NCBI GenBank assembly: GCA_964412395.1
Contig: CAYPOY010000258.1
Span: forward strand, 1 to 7,564
Direction of reading: 5' to 3'
DNA length: 7,564 nt
DNA from: CAYPOY01 sp964412395
GTDB lineage: Bacteria > Chloroflexota > Anaerolineae > B4-G1
In this document: in pieces, positions 1 to 6,531 of the stretch
Layout of the letters: the number at the start of each line of letters is the position of its first letter
Numbering within the stretch: position 1 is the stretch's first letter
Made by a program: the position numbers and the translations under genes
The notes under the pieces: generated by a model
The model's database searches: none
Told to the model about the DNA's origin: nothing
What the model saw: the letters and a program-made list of their open reading frames with translations, nothing else

Positions 1-834
1 CGGCCCGCGTCGGGCCACGCCACCGTGCTGGGATACGACATCGTGCGCCAGTCAGAGGAGATTCGCAAGCACATCGGCTATATGTCGCAGCGCTTCAACC
101 TCTACCGGGACCTGACCGTGAGCGAGAACCTGGATTTCTACGGGCGCACCTACGGCGTGCGCGGCAAGCGATTGCGGGAGCGCAAGCAGTTCGCGATAGA
201 GATGGCGGGGCTTGAAGGACGAGAGCGGGAACTGACCCGCAACCTCTCCGGCGGCTGGAAGCAGCGGCTGGCCCTGGGCGCGGCTATCCTCCACGAGCCA
301 GAGATGCTCCTCCTGGATGAGCCGACTGCCGGAGTGGACCCTATCTCGCGGCGGGCTTTCTGGGACTTGCTGTACCGCCTGGCCGAGGATGGGACGACGA
401 TACTCGTCACGACTCACTACATGGATGAAGCCGAGCACTGCCAGGACCTGGCACTCATTCACAACGGGCGCATCATCACCCAGGGATCGCCGGAGGAGAT
501 CAAACTGCACGAGATGCAGGGACAGGTATTAGAGATTGACTGCACTCGGCCAGACGTCGCCATCGGCGTCCTGCGGCAACTTGCTTCCCCCCTCGTGGGG
601 GGGATTGAGGGGGGGTTCGACGAGGTGGCGCTGTACGGCGCGCTGATCCACGTGGTGGCCGAAGGAATCGCGGAGTACAAGCCCCGCATCGCGCAGGCGC
701 TGACCGAGGCTGGTGTCCAGGTGCACGTGATGGGCGTCATTGCTCCGTCGTTGGAGGACGTGTTCATCTCCAACGTGCGCAATAACTCAGACCCTTCGGG
801 TTTCGGAAAACCCGAAGGGTCTCCACAGGAGTGA
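1..834 (+). CDS. ABC-2-type exporter ATP-binding subunit (5' truncated by window edge)
   Basis: This is the nucleotide-binding subunit of an ABC exporter; it hydrolyses ATP on the cytoplasmic side to power a membrane permease. The frame is open from base 1, so the start and the Walker A loop lie outside the window. Of 277 visible residues, the first ones read ASGHATVLGYDI, which normally sits just after Walker A. The Q-loop Gln is residue 30 (YMSQR), the ABC signature LSGGWKQR is at about 82-89, Walker B MLLLDEP has Asp106 and Glu107, the D-loop AGVDP follows, and the H-loop His139 lies in TTHYMDEAE. The C-terminal domain ends with PSLEDVFI, typical of DrrA/YbhF-like ATPases of drug or ABC-2 exporters. 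Two oddities are a Gly-rich loop at 195-205 and a tail from about 263 (SDPSGFGKPEGSPQE), both encoded by GC palindromes. The next gene starts 4 nt after the stop. No permease is seen. The transported substrate cannot be told. Confidence 0.95.
   Translation, partial: RPASGHATVLGYDIVRQSEEIRKHIGYMSQRFNLYRDLTVSENLDFYGRTYGVRGKRLRERKQFAIEMAGLEGRERELTRNLSGGWKQRLALGAAILHEPEMLLLDEPTAGVDPISRRAFWDLLYRLAEDGTTILVTTHYMDEAEHCQDLALIHNGRIITQGSPEEIKLHEMQGQVLEIDCTRPDVAIGVLRQLASPLVGGIEGGFDEVALYGALIHVVAEGIAEYKPRIAQALTEAGVQVHVMGVIAPSLEDVFISNVRNNSDPSGFGKPEGSPQE
584..616. repeat. GC-rich palindromic insert inside the ABC ATPase gene
   Basis: A run of six C (587-592), TCGT, then seven G (597-603), ATTGA and seven more G (609-615). 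The C and G runs can form a 6-bp hairpin with a 4-nt loop. It encodes the in-frame loop ASPLVGGIEGG (residues 195-205) between two beta-strand-like stretches of the C-terminal domain, where related ATPases usually have a short turn. It looks like a small mobile palindrome that entered in frame; that reading is an inference. Confidence 0.5.
789..822. repeat. 15-bp perfect palindrome at the ABC ATPase/adaptor junction
   Basis: Arms agacccttcgggttt (789-803) and its exact reverse complement (808-822) enclose a CGGA loop. It lies in the last codons of the ATPase gene and encodes its odd C-terminal tail. It ends 4 nt before the ribosome binding site of the next gene. In mRNA it would form a very stable stem, which could limit 3' decay of the upstream message or modulate translation of the adaptor. 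No T-run follows, so it is not a standard intrinsic terminator. Confidence 0.85.
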
Positions 835-838
835 GGAT
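827..838 (+). promoter_or_regulatory. Ribosome binding site for the first adaptor
   Basis: AGGAG at 827-831 lies 7 nt before ATG 839 and overlaps the end of the ATPase gene. It decides the start in favour of 839 over the in-frame upstream TTG at 740, which would overlap the ATPase by 95 nt. Confidence 0.8.
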
Positions 839-2206
839 ATGAAGCGAAAGCAGGTCGTTCCGATCATCATCATTATTGCCGTCGTTGTCATCGTCGTGGC
901 GGCGGCAGGTATCTACTTCGCCATGAACCCGGATGCCCGGCAGCAAGTGTTGGTGCAAATGGACATGGCCGAACCAGAGACCGGCGGCCTGATGGCCTCC
1001 GGGTTCATCGAGGCCGAGGAGGTCACCATCGCGCCGGAGTTGGGGGGGCGCGTGGTCGAGTTGCCGGTGGACGAGGGGGACGAGGTCGAGGCCGGACAGG
1101 TGCTAGTGCGGCTGGACGGGACGTTGATAGAAGCTCAGAGCGAGGCGGCCCAGGCAGCCCTGGATGTAGCCCAGGCAGGACTGGCCCAGGCGCTGGCGGG
1201 GGCCCGCCCCGAGCAGATCCGGCAGGCCGAAGCCGCGCTGGCCCAGGCCGAGGCTGCCCGCGACGGAGCCTACCAGGCATGGCAGGATACCATCGCCATC
1301 CGCGATAACCCCCAGGAACTGGACGCCCAAATTGCCCAGGTGAAGGGACAGGTAGCCGCCGCCGAGGCTGCGCTGGCTCAGATCGTCGCGCTGAAGGACG
1401 CAGCCGAGATCGCCGACGACGCCTTCCAGAACGGGATGGAGAAGCTTGCGGAAGCGAAGGAGGAGATAAGCAAGATTCCCGAACCCTTCCGCCCCCCCCT
1501 GCCGGGAGTACAGTTGGACGCCCACCTCATCCCAAACGCCTACTGGAAATCCTGGGTTGGCGTCAACAGTGCCCAGGCTGGGCTGGATGGGGCGCGGGCC
1601 GCGCTGAGCGATCTCTATGCGATGCGGAATAATCCCCAGGAGCTGAACGCCCAGGTGGACGCTGCCGAAGCGCAGTACCGGGCTGCCGAGGCTGCGGTCC
1701 AGATGGCCCAGGCCCAATTGGACGCGCTGCGGGCGGGTGCTACGGAGGAGGAGATCACCGCTGTCGAAGCACAGGTAGAACAGGCCCAGGCCGCGATTGA
1801 TACGCTGATGGTGCTGCGCGATAAACTGACCATCACTGCACCGGTCGGCGGGATGGTGCTGGAACTCGGCATCCACGAAGGAGAACTGGCCGCGCCCGGA
1901 GCCACTCTGCTCACGCTGGGCGACCTGGACGAGGTGACTCTGACCATCTACGTGCCGGAGGACAGGTTAGGACAGGTGCTCATCGGCCAACAGGTGGAGG
2001 TACGTGTGGATAGTTTCCCTGAACGGACGTTCACCGGCACCGTAGTCGCCATCGCCCACGAAGCGGAATTTACCCCGCGTAATGTCCAGACGCAGGAGGA
2101 GCGCGTGAACATGGTCTTCGCCATGGACGTGCGTATCCCCAACCCCGATCATGCGCTCAAGCCGGGAATACCTGCCGACGCGGTGCTCATTACCAAGGAA
2201 CTGTGA
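839..2206 (+). CDS. HlyD-family (membrane fusion/periplasmic adaptor) protein, membrane-anchored
   Basis: This is an adaptor subunit of the exporter, acting outside the cytoplasmic membrane. The 455-residue product starts MKRKQ, followed by one very hydrophobic anchor at about 7-29 (Ile/Val/Ala-rich), giving an N-in topology. The first half of a biotinyl-lipoyl-like domain is at about 49-100 (SGFIEAEEVTIAPELGGRV). A long Ala/Gln/Glu-rich coiled-coil hairpin follows at about 100-328. The second lipoyl half is at about 330-365 (ITAPVGGMVLELGIHEGE), then a beta-barrel region with the conserved EAEFTPRNVQTQEERVN. The coil contains an internal repeat: RDNPQELDAQI and RNNPQELNAQV mark its two arms, separated by a Pro-rich stretch (PEPFRPPLPG). 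It starts 4 nt after the ATPase stop behind a good AGGAG site, and a paralogue follows. Its nearest functional analogues are YbhG/EmrA-like adaptors of ABC exporters; the substrate is unknown. Confidence 0.93.
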   Translation: MKRKQVVPIIIIIAVVVIVVAAAGIYFAMNPDARQQVLVQMDMAEPETGGLMASGFIEAEEVTIAPELGGRVVELPVDEGDEVEAGQVLVRLDGTLIEAQSEAAQAALDVAQAGLAQALAGARPEQIRQAEAALAQAEAARDGAYQAWQDTIAIRDNPQELDAQIAQVKGQVAAAEAALAQIVALKDAAEIADDAFQNGMEKLAEAKEEISKIPEPFRPPLPGVQLDAHLIPNAYWKSWVGVNSAQAGLDGARAALSDLYAMRNNPQELNAQVDAAEAQYRAAEAAVQMAQAQLDALRAGATEEEITAVEAQVEQAQAAIDTLMVLRDKLTITAPVGGMVLELGIHEGELAAPGATLLTLGDLDEVTLTIYVPEDRLGQVLIGQQVEVRVDSFPERTFTGTVVAIAHEAEFTPRNVQTQEERVNMVFAMDVRIPNPDHALKPGIPADAVLITKEL

Positions 2207-2210
2207 GATG
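2195..2210 (+). promoter_or_regulatory. Strong ribosome binding site and ATG out of frame with the second adaptor
   Basis: AAGGA (2195-2199) lies 8 nt before ATG 2208, just after the first adaptor's stop. This ATG opens a frame that only runs to 2483 and encodes no recognisable domain. The real adaptor frame is offset by one base (+1). Either the gene starts at TTG 2218, using this site poorly, or one base was gained or lost between about 2211 and 2260. Confidence 0.55.
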
Positions 2211-2213
2211 ACA

Positions 2214-2262
2214 CGAATTGCGAATTTTAAACGTCTGGTCCAAGGTTTCACGTTTCACGTTT
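2214..2262. repeat. Short degenerate repeat words at the start of the second adaptor
   Basis: CGAATT occurs at 2214-2219 and 2221-2226, and the tandem 7-mer TTTCACG at 2246-2252 and 2253-2259, followed by TTT. These AT-richer short-period words overlap the presumed signal peptide codons and contrast with the GC-rich gene body. They suggest that the 5' end was rebuilt by repeat expansion or insertion. Confidence 0.5.
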
Positions 2263-3456
2263 GTCATCTGCTGTTTGGCGCTACTGGGCGGGTGCGGGAA
2301 CAACCCAACCGATGGTCCCCTCGCTGCCTCCGGCTTCATCGAGGGCAAGGAAGTGATGGTCGCGCCGGAGGCGTCGGGCCGCATCGCCGAGATGCTGGTG
2401 GATCGCGGGGACGTAGTGCAGGCAGACGACGTACTGGTACGCCTGGACGACGCGGTGCTCCGAAGCCAGCGGCTGGAGGCTGAGGCCGGGCTGGCAGCCG
2501 CCCGCGCCAATCTGGCCAATGTGCTGGCCGGTGCACGTCCGGAAGAGGTCGCGGCCGCGCAAGCCGCGCTGGCCCAGGCAGAGGCCCAGCGGGGTGGGGC
2601 AGCCCGCGCCGTAGTCAATGCCCAGAACGCGATCAGCAACCCCCTGTCGCTCAACGCTGAGATTGACGCCGCCCGTACCCAGGTGCACCTGGCCGAGCAG
2701 AATGTTGAGATGGCAAAGGCAAACCTGGCGGAGACGGAACTCAAGCACAACCTGTACGCCGAACAAGGGGGAAACGTGAAGCGCATGTGGGACCTCCAGT
2801 TGCAGGCAGCCCGAATGGCGCAGGTACAGGCCCAGGCCGAACTGGAAGGGGCTCAGAAGTATCTCAGTGTCCTCTGGTCTATGCATGCCCATCCCCTTAC
2901 TCTCGAGGCCCAACTCCACAGCGCGGAGATGCAGTCCTGCCTCGCTGAGGCGCAGGTGGCTGCTGCGCAGGCAGCGCTAGATGAACTGGAGGCTGGCCCG
3001 ACCGAGGAGCAGATCGCGGTGGCCGAGGCCCTGGTGCGACAGGCCGAGGCCGCCGTGCGCCTGGTTGACGCTCAGATCACCCAACTCACGCTGACCAGCC
3101 CGATGGACGGCATCGTCACCAGTCGCAGCGGTCAGGCCGGGGAGATTGCCACGGCAGGGATGTCGCTGCTCACCATCGCCAACCTGGACGAGGTGACGCT
3201 GATCATCTACATCCCTGAGGACCGCATCGGGCAGATACAGGTAGGCCAGGAGGTGGAGGTGCAGGTGGACTCCTTCCCGGAGCGTGTGTTCGCAGGGCAC
3301 GTGGCGAGCATCGCGGGCGAGGCGGAGTTCACTCCGCGCAATGTACAGACGCAAGAGGAGCGCGTCAACCTGGTTTTCGCTGTCAAGGTGCACATACCAA
3401 ACCCCGACTATGCCCTTAAGCCGGGGATGCCCGCCGATGCAACGATCCGCCAGTAA
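2218..3456 (+). CDS. HlyD-family adaptor protein, predicted lipoprotein (paralogue of the preceding gene)
   Basis: This is a second membrane-fusion-type adaptor for the same exporter. From TTG 2218 it has 412 residues: a basic start, a hydrophobic stretch (FTFVICCLALLGGC) and a lipobox LGGC with Cys26 as lipidation site, so the mature protein would be lipid-anchored rather than spanning the membrane. The first lipoyl half is at about 36-86 (SGFIEGKEVMVAPEASGRI), then a coiled-coil hairpin (about 87-285) with two arms marked by NPLSLNAEID and HPLTLEAQLH, the second lipoyl half (about 290-325, LTSPMDGIVTSRSGQAGE), and a barrel region. The C-terminal third closely matches the preceding adaptor (shared PEDR.GQ, VDSFPER, EAEFTPRNVQTQEERVN, ALKPG.PADA), showing tandem duplication. 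The start is uncertain: the TTG has no good ribosome binding site, while a well-placed ATG at 2208 is one frame off. The 3' end and family are firm. Confidence 0.88.
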   Translation: MRILNVWSKVSRFTFVICCLALLGGCGNNPTDGPLAASGFIEGKEVMVAPEASGRIAEMLVDRGDVVQADDVLVRLDDAVLRSQRLEAEAGLAAARANLANVLAGARPEEVAAAQAALAQAEAQRGGAARAVVNAQNAISNPLSLNAEIDAARTQVHLAEQNVEMAKANLAETELKHNLYAEQGGNVKRMWDLQLQAARMAQVQAQAELEGAQKYLSVLWSMHAHPLTLEAQLHSAEMQSCLAEAQVAAAQAALDELEAGPTEEQIAVAEALVRQAEAAVRLVDAQITQLTLTSPMDGIVTSRSGQAGEIATAGMSLLTIANLDEVTLIIYIPEDRIGQIQVGQEVEVQVDSFPERVFAGHVASIAGEAEFTPRNVQTQEERVNLVFAVKVHIPNPDYALKPGMPADATIRQ

Positions 3457-3472
3457 CGGCAGACGGTAGAAG

Positions 3473-3505
3473 AGGTGCGACGCACTTCTGAAGTGCGTCG
3501 CACCT
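3473..3505. repeat. 16-bp perfect palindrome between the second adaptor and the glycosyltransferase
   Basis: Arms aggtgcgacgcacttc (3473-3488) and its exact reverse complement (3490-3505) flank a single central T. It lies 17 nt after the adaptor stop and just before the glycosyltransferase start region. No T-run follows, so it is more likely an mRNA-stabilising or processing stem, or a dispersed REP-like element, than a terminator. It could reduce read-through from the export operon into the glycosyltransferase. Confidence 0.85.
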
Positions 3506-3506
3506 T

Positions 3507-3519
3507 GAGGAACAGAGTA
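3507..3519 (+). promoter_or_regulatory. Ribosome binding site for the glycosyltransferase
   Basis: GAGG at 3507-3510 lies 9 nt before GTG 3520. This favours that start over the in-frame GTG 3475, which lies inside the palindrome, would add a basic RRTSEVRRT leader from repeat DNA, and has no well-spaced Shine-Dalgarno sequence. Confidence 0.45.
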
Positions 3520-6357
3520 GTGGCATTACATAATTCTTGTGATCGGTCAGTGACACGCTTGTGCCAGGGCGTACTGGTGGCGTTGGTATTGCTGGTTGCC
3601 CTGTTCTTTCGCATTCACGATCTTGACCGTGTTCCGCCGGGGCTGGACGGCGACGAGATGTTCAACGGATGGGACGCTGTCCGGGTGTGGAAAGGAAATC
3701 TGGCCGTCTATTTTCCGGCCAACTATGGGCGCGAGCCGTTGCTGATTTACTTGATAGCTCTGACGACCCGCCTGTTGGGGGTAGGGGCCTGGACGATACG
3801 AGTGGCGTCGGTCCTGTGTGGGATAGTCGGGCTGACGTTTACCTGGTTACTCGCCCGCCGGTTATTCAACTTCCGTGTCGCCATCCTGGCGACGGCGTTG
3901 ACGTCTGTCTCCCTATGGCCGGTTTTTTTAAACCGCGTCGCGCTGCGGGCAGGCCTCCTGCCGGCCTGTCAGGCCGTCGCGCTCTATGCTCTCTGGCGCA
4001 CTCTGGAGGGTCCCAGTAGCCGCTGGGCTGTCACGGCTGGCTTGTTTACGGGATTGAGCCTCTACACATACACAGCCAGCCGCGTCTTTCCGGTTGTCCT
4101 GGTCCTCTGGCTATTGACGATGTTGATCAGTGACCGGCGTCTGCTGCACACCAATGGGAAACGGTTGGCATTGGTGGGGCTGGTCGCAGGCCTGGTTGTA
4201 CTGCCTCTCGGCCTTTTCGCACTACAACACTCCGAGATATTCAACCAACGGGTGAGTGATCTCAACTTCGAACTGAACCAGCTCCGGGCAGGCAACCCCG
4301 ACCCTATCTGGCGCTCTGTGAAAGCTACACTGGGCATGTTCACGCGAGTCGGCGACCGGGAGTGGCGTTACAACCCCTCTGGACGCCCAGTCTTTGACAA
4401 AGTGACAGGAGGGTTGTTCTATCTGGGCCTGATCGTTTCCTTGTTCCGGCTGCGACGACCGGCTTACTCCTTGTTGCTGGTCTGGTTACCAGTTATGCTC
4501 ATCCCGTCCATGCTCAGCATTGGAACGCCCTCGTTCTTGCGCGCGGCCGGCGCGTTGACTCCCATCTATTTGATGCCGGCCATCGGCGCCGACTTTGTAT
4601 GGGAACAGATATCGCACGAGACTTCACGCATCGCGCATTACGCACTGCGCGTTGCGTTTGCCATTGGATTGGTCTTTATCGGCGCCGATACGTGGCACGA
4701 TTATTTTGATGAGTGGGCTCGTAATCCTCAAGTACTCCACACTTATGAGGCCGACCTGGCCGCCGCCGCCAATTACCTGAGCGAATACACTCCCACCGAC
4801 ACATCGGTCTGGATCTCCAGCGACTACCCTGGCGATCTGAGCAGGATGTTGTTCAACCTTCAATCCACTTATCCCGGCCCAGTGCGCTGGTTCGATGGCA
4901 ATCAAGCCACGGTCTGGCCATCTGGCTGGGCTGGTCAGGACGCGCTGATTATCTTCACCCGATCATCTCCTCCCAACCCCGACGCTCTGGCCGTTTTGAG
5001 TGACTATTTGATTTTCCACGAGAACGACGCCGCTGACCAGCCTCATTTGTGGGTCTATCGAATCCCTGGGGAACTGCTGTCCGAAGTGGTCTGGCACCCT
5101 GCCCATACCCTGAGTGGTCGTTTTGCCTACAACCGCGAGATTCTGGGCTACGACGCACCTACGCAGGTTCAACGCCAGACCAAGGTACCCGTCGTCGTCT
5201 ACTGGCGTGTGCCGCCAGATGTTGAGATTGACCTGGCCAACCTACCGCATAGCTTTGTCTGCTTGCAAGATGACGCGGCGGGGCGGTGCCTGGGAGAGGT
5301 TTCACACTATATGGCCTATCCCTTATGGGATTGGACAGTCGGGGATGTGGTAGCTCAACGTTACGTGGTGCCGGTGCCAGCCTATCTGCTGCCGCAGACG
5401 ACGTACTTTCATGTAGGCATGTTCACCAGCGTTGGCGAGATCAGCTTTGCCGACGAGAATCGCGCCGGCGCCCCGCTGCTCATCGGTCCGGTTGAGGTCG
5501 TGGGGACAGCCAGTGCTGATCCCCAGTGGGATGCTGAAACACCAACCTTTAACCAGGATTTGGCCCTCGTTGGTCACCATGTGCCGACTGGTCTATCGCC
5601 GGGTAGTACTTTGGAGGCTGAACTGCAGTGGCAGGCGATGCGCTCCCCAGTCAGCGACTACGTCGTGCGCTTGGAGTTGCGTGACCGCGCCGCCGGCGAT
5701 CTCGTTGCGTCGGTTGAAGAGCTATTGGGCTCCAACCGCCACCCGACCAGCCGATGGGTAAGCGGTGAGCCTGCGCACACGTTTCACGAGATGCAAATCC
5801 CAACCGACCTGGGCAACGGTGACTTTGACATCTATTTGGTGTTGTCGGAGGCCAACAGCCGGCAGATGATTGCCTCTCCCTTCTTACTGGGCACGCTGTC
5901 CGTTTCTGGCCGGCCTCACTCTTTTGAGCTGCCTGCGCCTGAATACCCTCTGCTCGCCGATTTTGGATCCAGCATCCACTTGTTGGGCTTCGACCTCAAG
6001 CAGGTTACCCCCACGCCGGGCGGGCAAATAGAGATTGTTTTATATTGGCAGGCATTGGACACGGTCAGCGAAGACTACAAAGTGTTTGTGCATCTATACC
6101 ACCCCACCGTGAAGGGGCTATCTGGTCAACACGACAGTCCACCTGGAAACGGGGCGTTTCCGACGTCGAGCTGGTTGCCCGGCGAAGTCGTGACCGATCC
6201 ACATTTGATCGCGATTGAGCCTAACGCGGCCCTGGGCGTAAGTAAAGTCGGGGTAGGGTTATACGTCCCTTCCACCGGTGAACGTTTGCCTGTGCACGTG
6301 GATGGCCAGCCACAGCCAGACAACGCGCTTATCATAACTGAGATGGAGATACGCTAG
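3520..6357 (+). CDS. GT-C (family 39-like) membrane glycosyltransferase with large extracytoplasmic beta-repeat tail
   Basis: This is a membrane enzyme that probably transfers sugar from a polyprenyl-phosphate sugar to an acceptor outside the cytoplasmic membrane, as in PMT/ArnT-type GT39 proteins. From GTG 3520 it has 945 residues. After the first membrane helix (about 17-31) comes the acidic loop motif DGDE (residues 43-46, likely catalytic Asp/Glu), then NYGREPLL at about 68-75, typical of the family. About 11-12 hydrophobic segments run to about residue 388. The rest is soluble: an alpha/beta-like linker (about 390-520), then three beta-sandwich-like repeats starting near 534 (ILGYDAP), 678 (LALVGHHVP) and 818 (IHLLGFDL). 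The last repeat is the clearest, with VLYWQAL, YKVFVHLY and PTSSWLPGEVV. Bacterial GT39 proteins are usually about 500-700 residues, so the tail is an extension. It probably shares a transcript with the export genes, 63 nt upstream. GTG 3475 is an alternative start (960 residues). The sugar and acceptor are unknown. Confidence 0.9.
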   Translation: MALHNSCDRSVTRLCQGVLVALVLLVALFFRIHDLDRVPPGLDGDEMFNGWDAVRVWKGNLAVYFPANYGREPLLIYLIALTTRLLGVGAWTIRVASVLCGIVGLTFTWLLARRLFNFRVAILATALTSVSLWPVFLNRVALRAGLLPACQAVALYALWRTLEGPSSRWAVTAGLFTGLSLYTYTASRVFPVVLVLWLLTMLISDRRLLHTNGKRLALVGLVAGLVVLPLGLFALQHSEIFNQRVSDLNFELNQLRAGNPDPIWRSVKATLGMFTRVGDREWRYNPSGRPVFDKVTGGLFYLGLIVSLFRLRRPAYSLLLVWLPVMLIPSMLSIGTPSFLRAAGALTPIYLMPAIGADFVWEQISHETSRIAHYALRVAFAIGLVFIGADTWHDYFDEWARNPQVLHTYEADLAAAANYLSEYTPTDTSVWISSDYPGDLSRMLFNLQSTYPGPVRWFDGNQATVWPSGWAGQDALIIFTRSSPPNPDALAVLSDYLIFHENDAADQPHLWVYRIPGELLSEVVWHPAHTLSGRFAYNREILGYDAPTQVQRQTKVPVVVYWRVPPDVEIDLANLPHSFVCLQDDAAGRCLGEVSHYMAYPLWDWTVGDVVAQRYVVPVPAYLLPQTTYFHVGMFTSVGEISFADENRAGAPLLIGPVEVVGTASADPQWDAETPTFNQDLALVGHHVPTGLSPGSTLEAELQWQAMRSPVSDYVVRLELRDRAAGDLVASVEELLGSNRHPTSRWVSGEPAHTFHEMQIPTDLGNGDFDIYLVLSEANSRQMIASPFLLGTLSVSGRPHSFELPAPEYPLLADFGSSIHLLGFDLKQVTPTPGGQIEIVLYWQALDTVSEDYKVFVHLYHPTVKGLSGQHDSPPGNGAFPTSSWLPGEVVTDPHLIAIEPNAALGVSKVGVGLYVPSTGERLPVHVDGQPQPDNALIITEMEIR
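4624..4659. repeat. Short-period degenerate repeat inside the glycosyltransferase gene
   Basis: The words cacgcat, cgcgcat, tacgcac, tgcgcg and ttgcg follow each other with a period of about 7-8 bases. They encode SRIAHYALRVA between the eleventh and last hydrophobic segments, a loop likely to tolerate insertion. The frame is kept. This is the same style of repeat as at 2214-2262 and 6453-6527. Confidence 0.4.
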
Positions 6358-6460
6358 CGACGTCCAAGATGCTGACGCTTTCCGGGGCGACCGGGACGAA
6401 CTCGTCCGTGCCGACATCAGGGGCGGTGTCGTGGGGGCGGGACTGGCCATCTGCTGGTAG
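6332..6460 (-). pseudogene. Remnant of a choice-of-anchor Q / beta-helix surface protein C-terminus
   Basis: Read on the minus strand from about 6451, this gives DGQSRPHDTAPDVGTDEFVP, then VAPESVSILDVASVSPSQL and a stop at 6332-6334. The pattern D-G-x-x-R-P ... A-P-D-(V/I)-G-x-D-E is the typical end of choice-of-anchor Q domains in parallel beta-helix surface proteins, usually DGxPRP...DIGADE. Only the tail is left. Upstream the frame runs into degenerate repeats and stops at 6527-6529, and no start is visible. It overlaps the glycosyltransferase 3' end by 26 nt, tail to tail. Recognition rests on this short motif, so it is a fairly good but unproven call. Confidence 0.4.
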
Positions 6461-6527
6461 ACTGGTAAATTGGTAGATGGTAGATTGGCCGTGTTGCGTG
6501 TTGGTATACTGGATGCTGGATACTGCT
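6453..6527. repeat. Degenerate tandem words (ctggtag/attggtag; actggatgctggatact)
   Basis: Variants of TGGTAGA, TGGTAAA and TGGTAGAT follow one another with a 7-9 base period from 6453 to 6488. Next come GTGTTGCGTGTTGG (6491-6504) and ACTGGATGCTGGATACT (6508-6524). The array interrupts the minus-strand surface-protein remnant. It is probably a slippage-derived array rather than a functional site. Confidence 0.55.
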
Positions 6528-6531
6528 CATA

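Noticed and set aside
740..838. Longer first adaptor starting at TTG 740
   Set aside because: It would overlap the ATPase by 95 nt, has no good ribosome binding site, and would put a basic leader before an otherwise classic MKRKQ plus hydrophobic anchor preceded by AGGAG.
1023..1900. Long minus-strand open frames opposite both adaptor genes
   Set aside because: They are shadows of high-GC, Ala/Gln-rich coiled-coil codons and show no recognisable domain, signal or ribosome binding site.
2226..2232. TTTAAAC slippery heptamer near the start of the second adaptor
   Set aside because: It is in register with the adaptor frame, so a -1 shift would leave that frame rather than join ATG 2208 to it. 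The needed direction is +1.
3475..3519. GTG 3475 as the glycosyltransferase start
   Set aside because: It lies inside the palindrome, has no well-spaced Shine-Dalgarno sequence, and would add 15 residues of repeat-derived basic sequence. It is kept only as an alternative.
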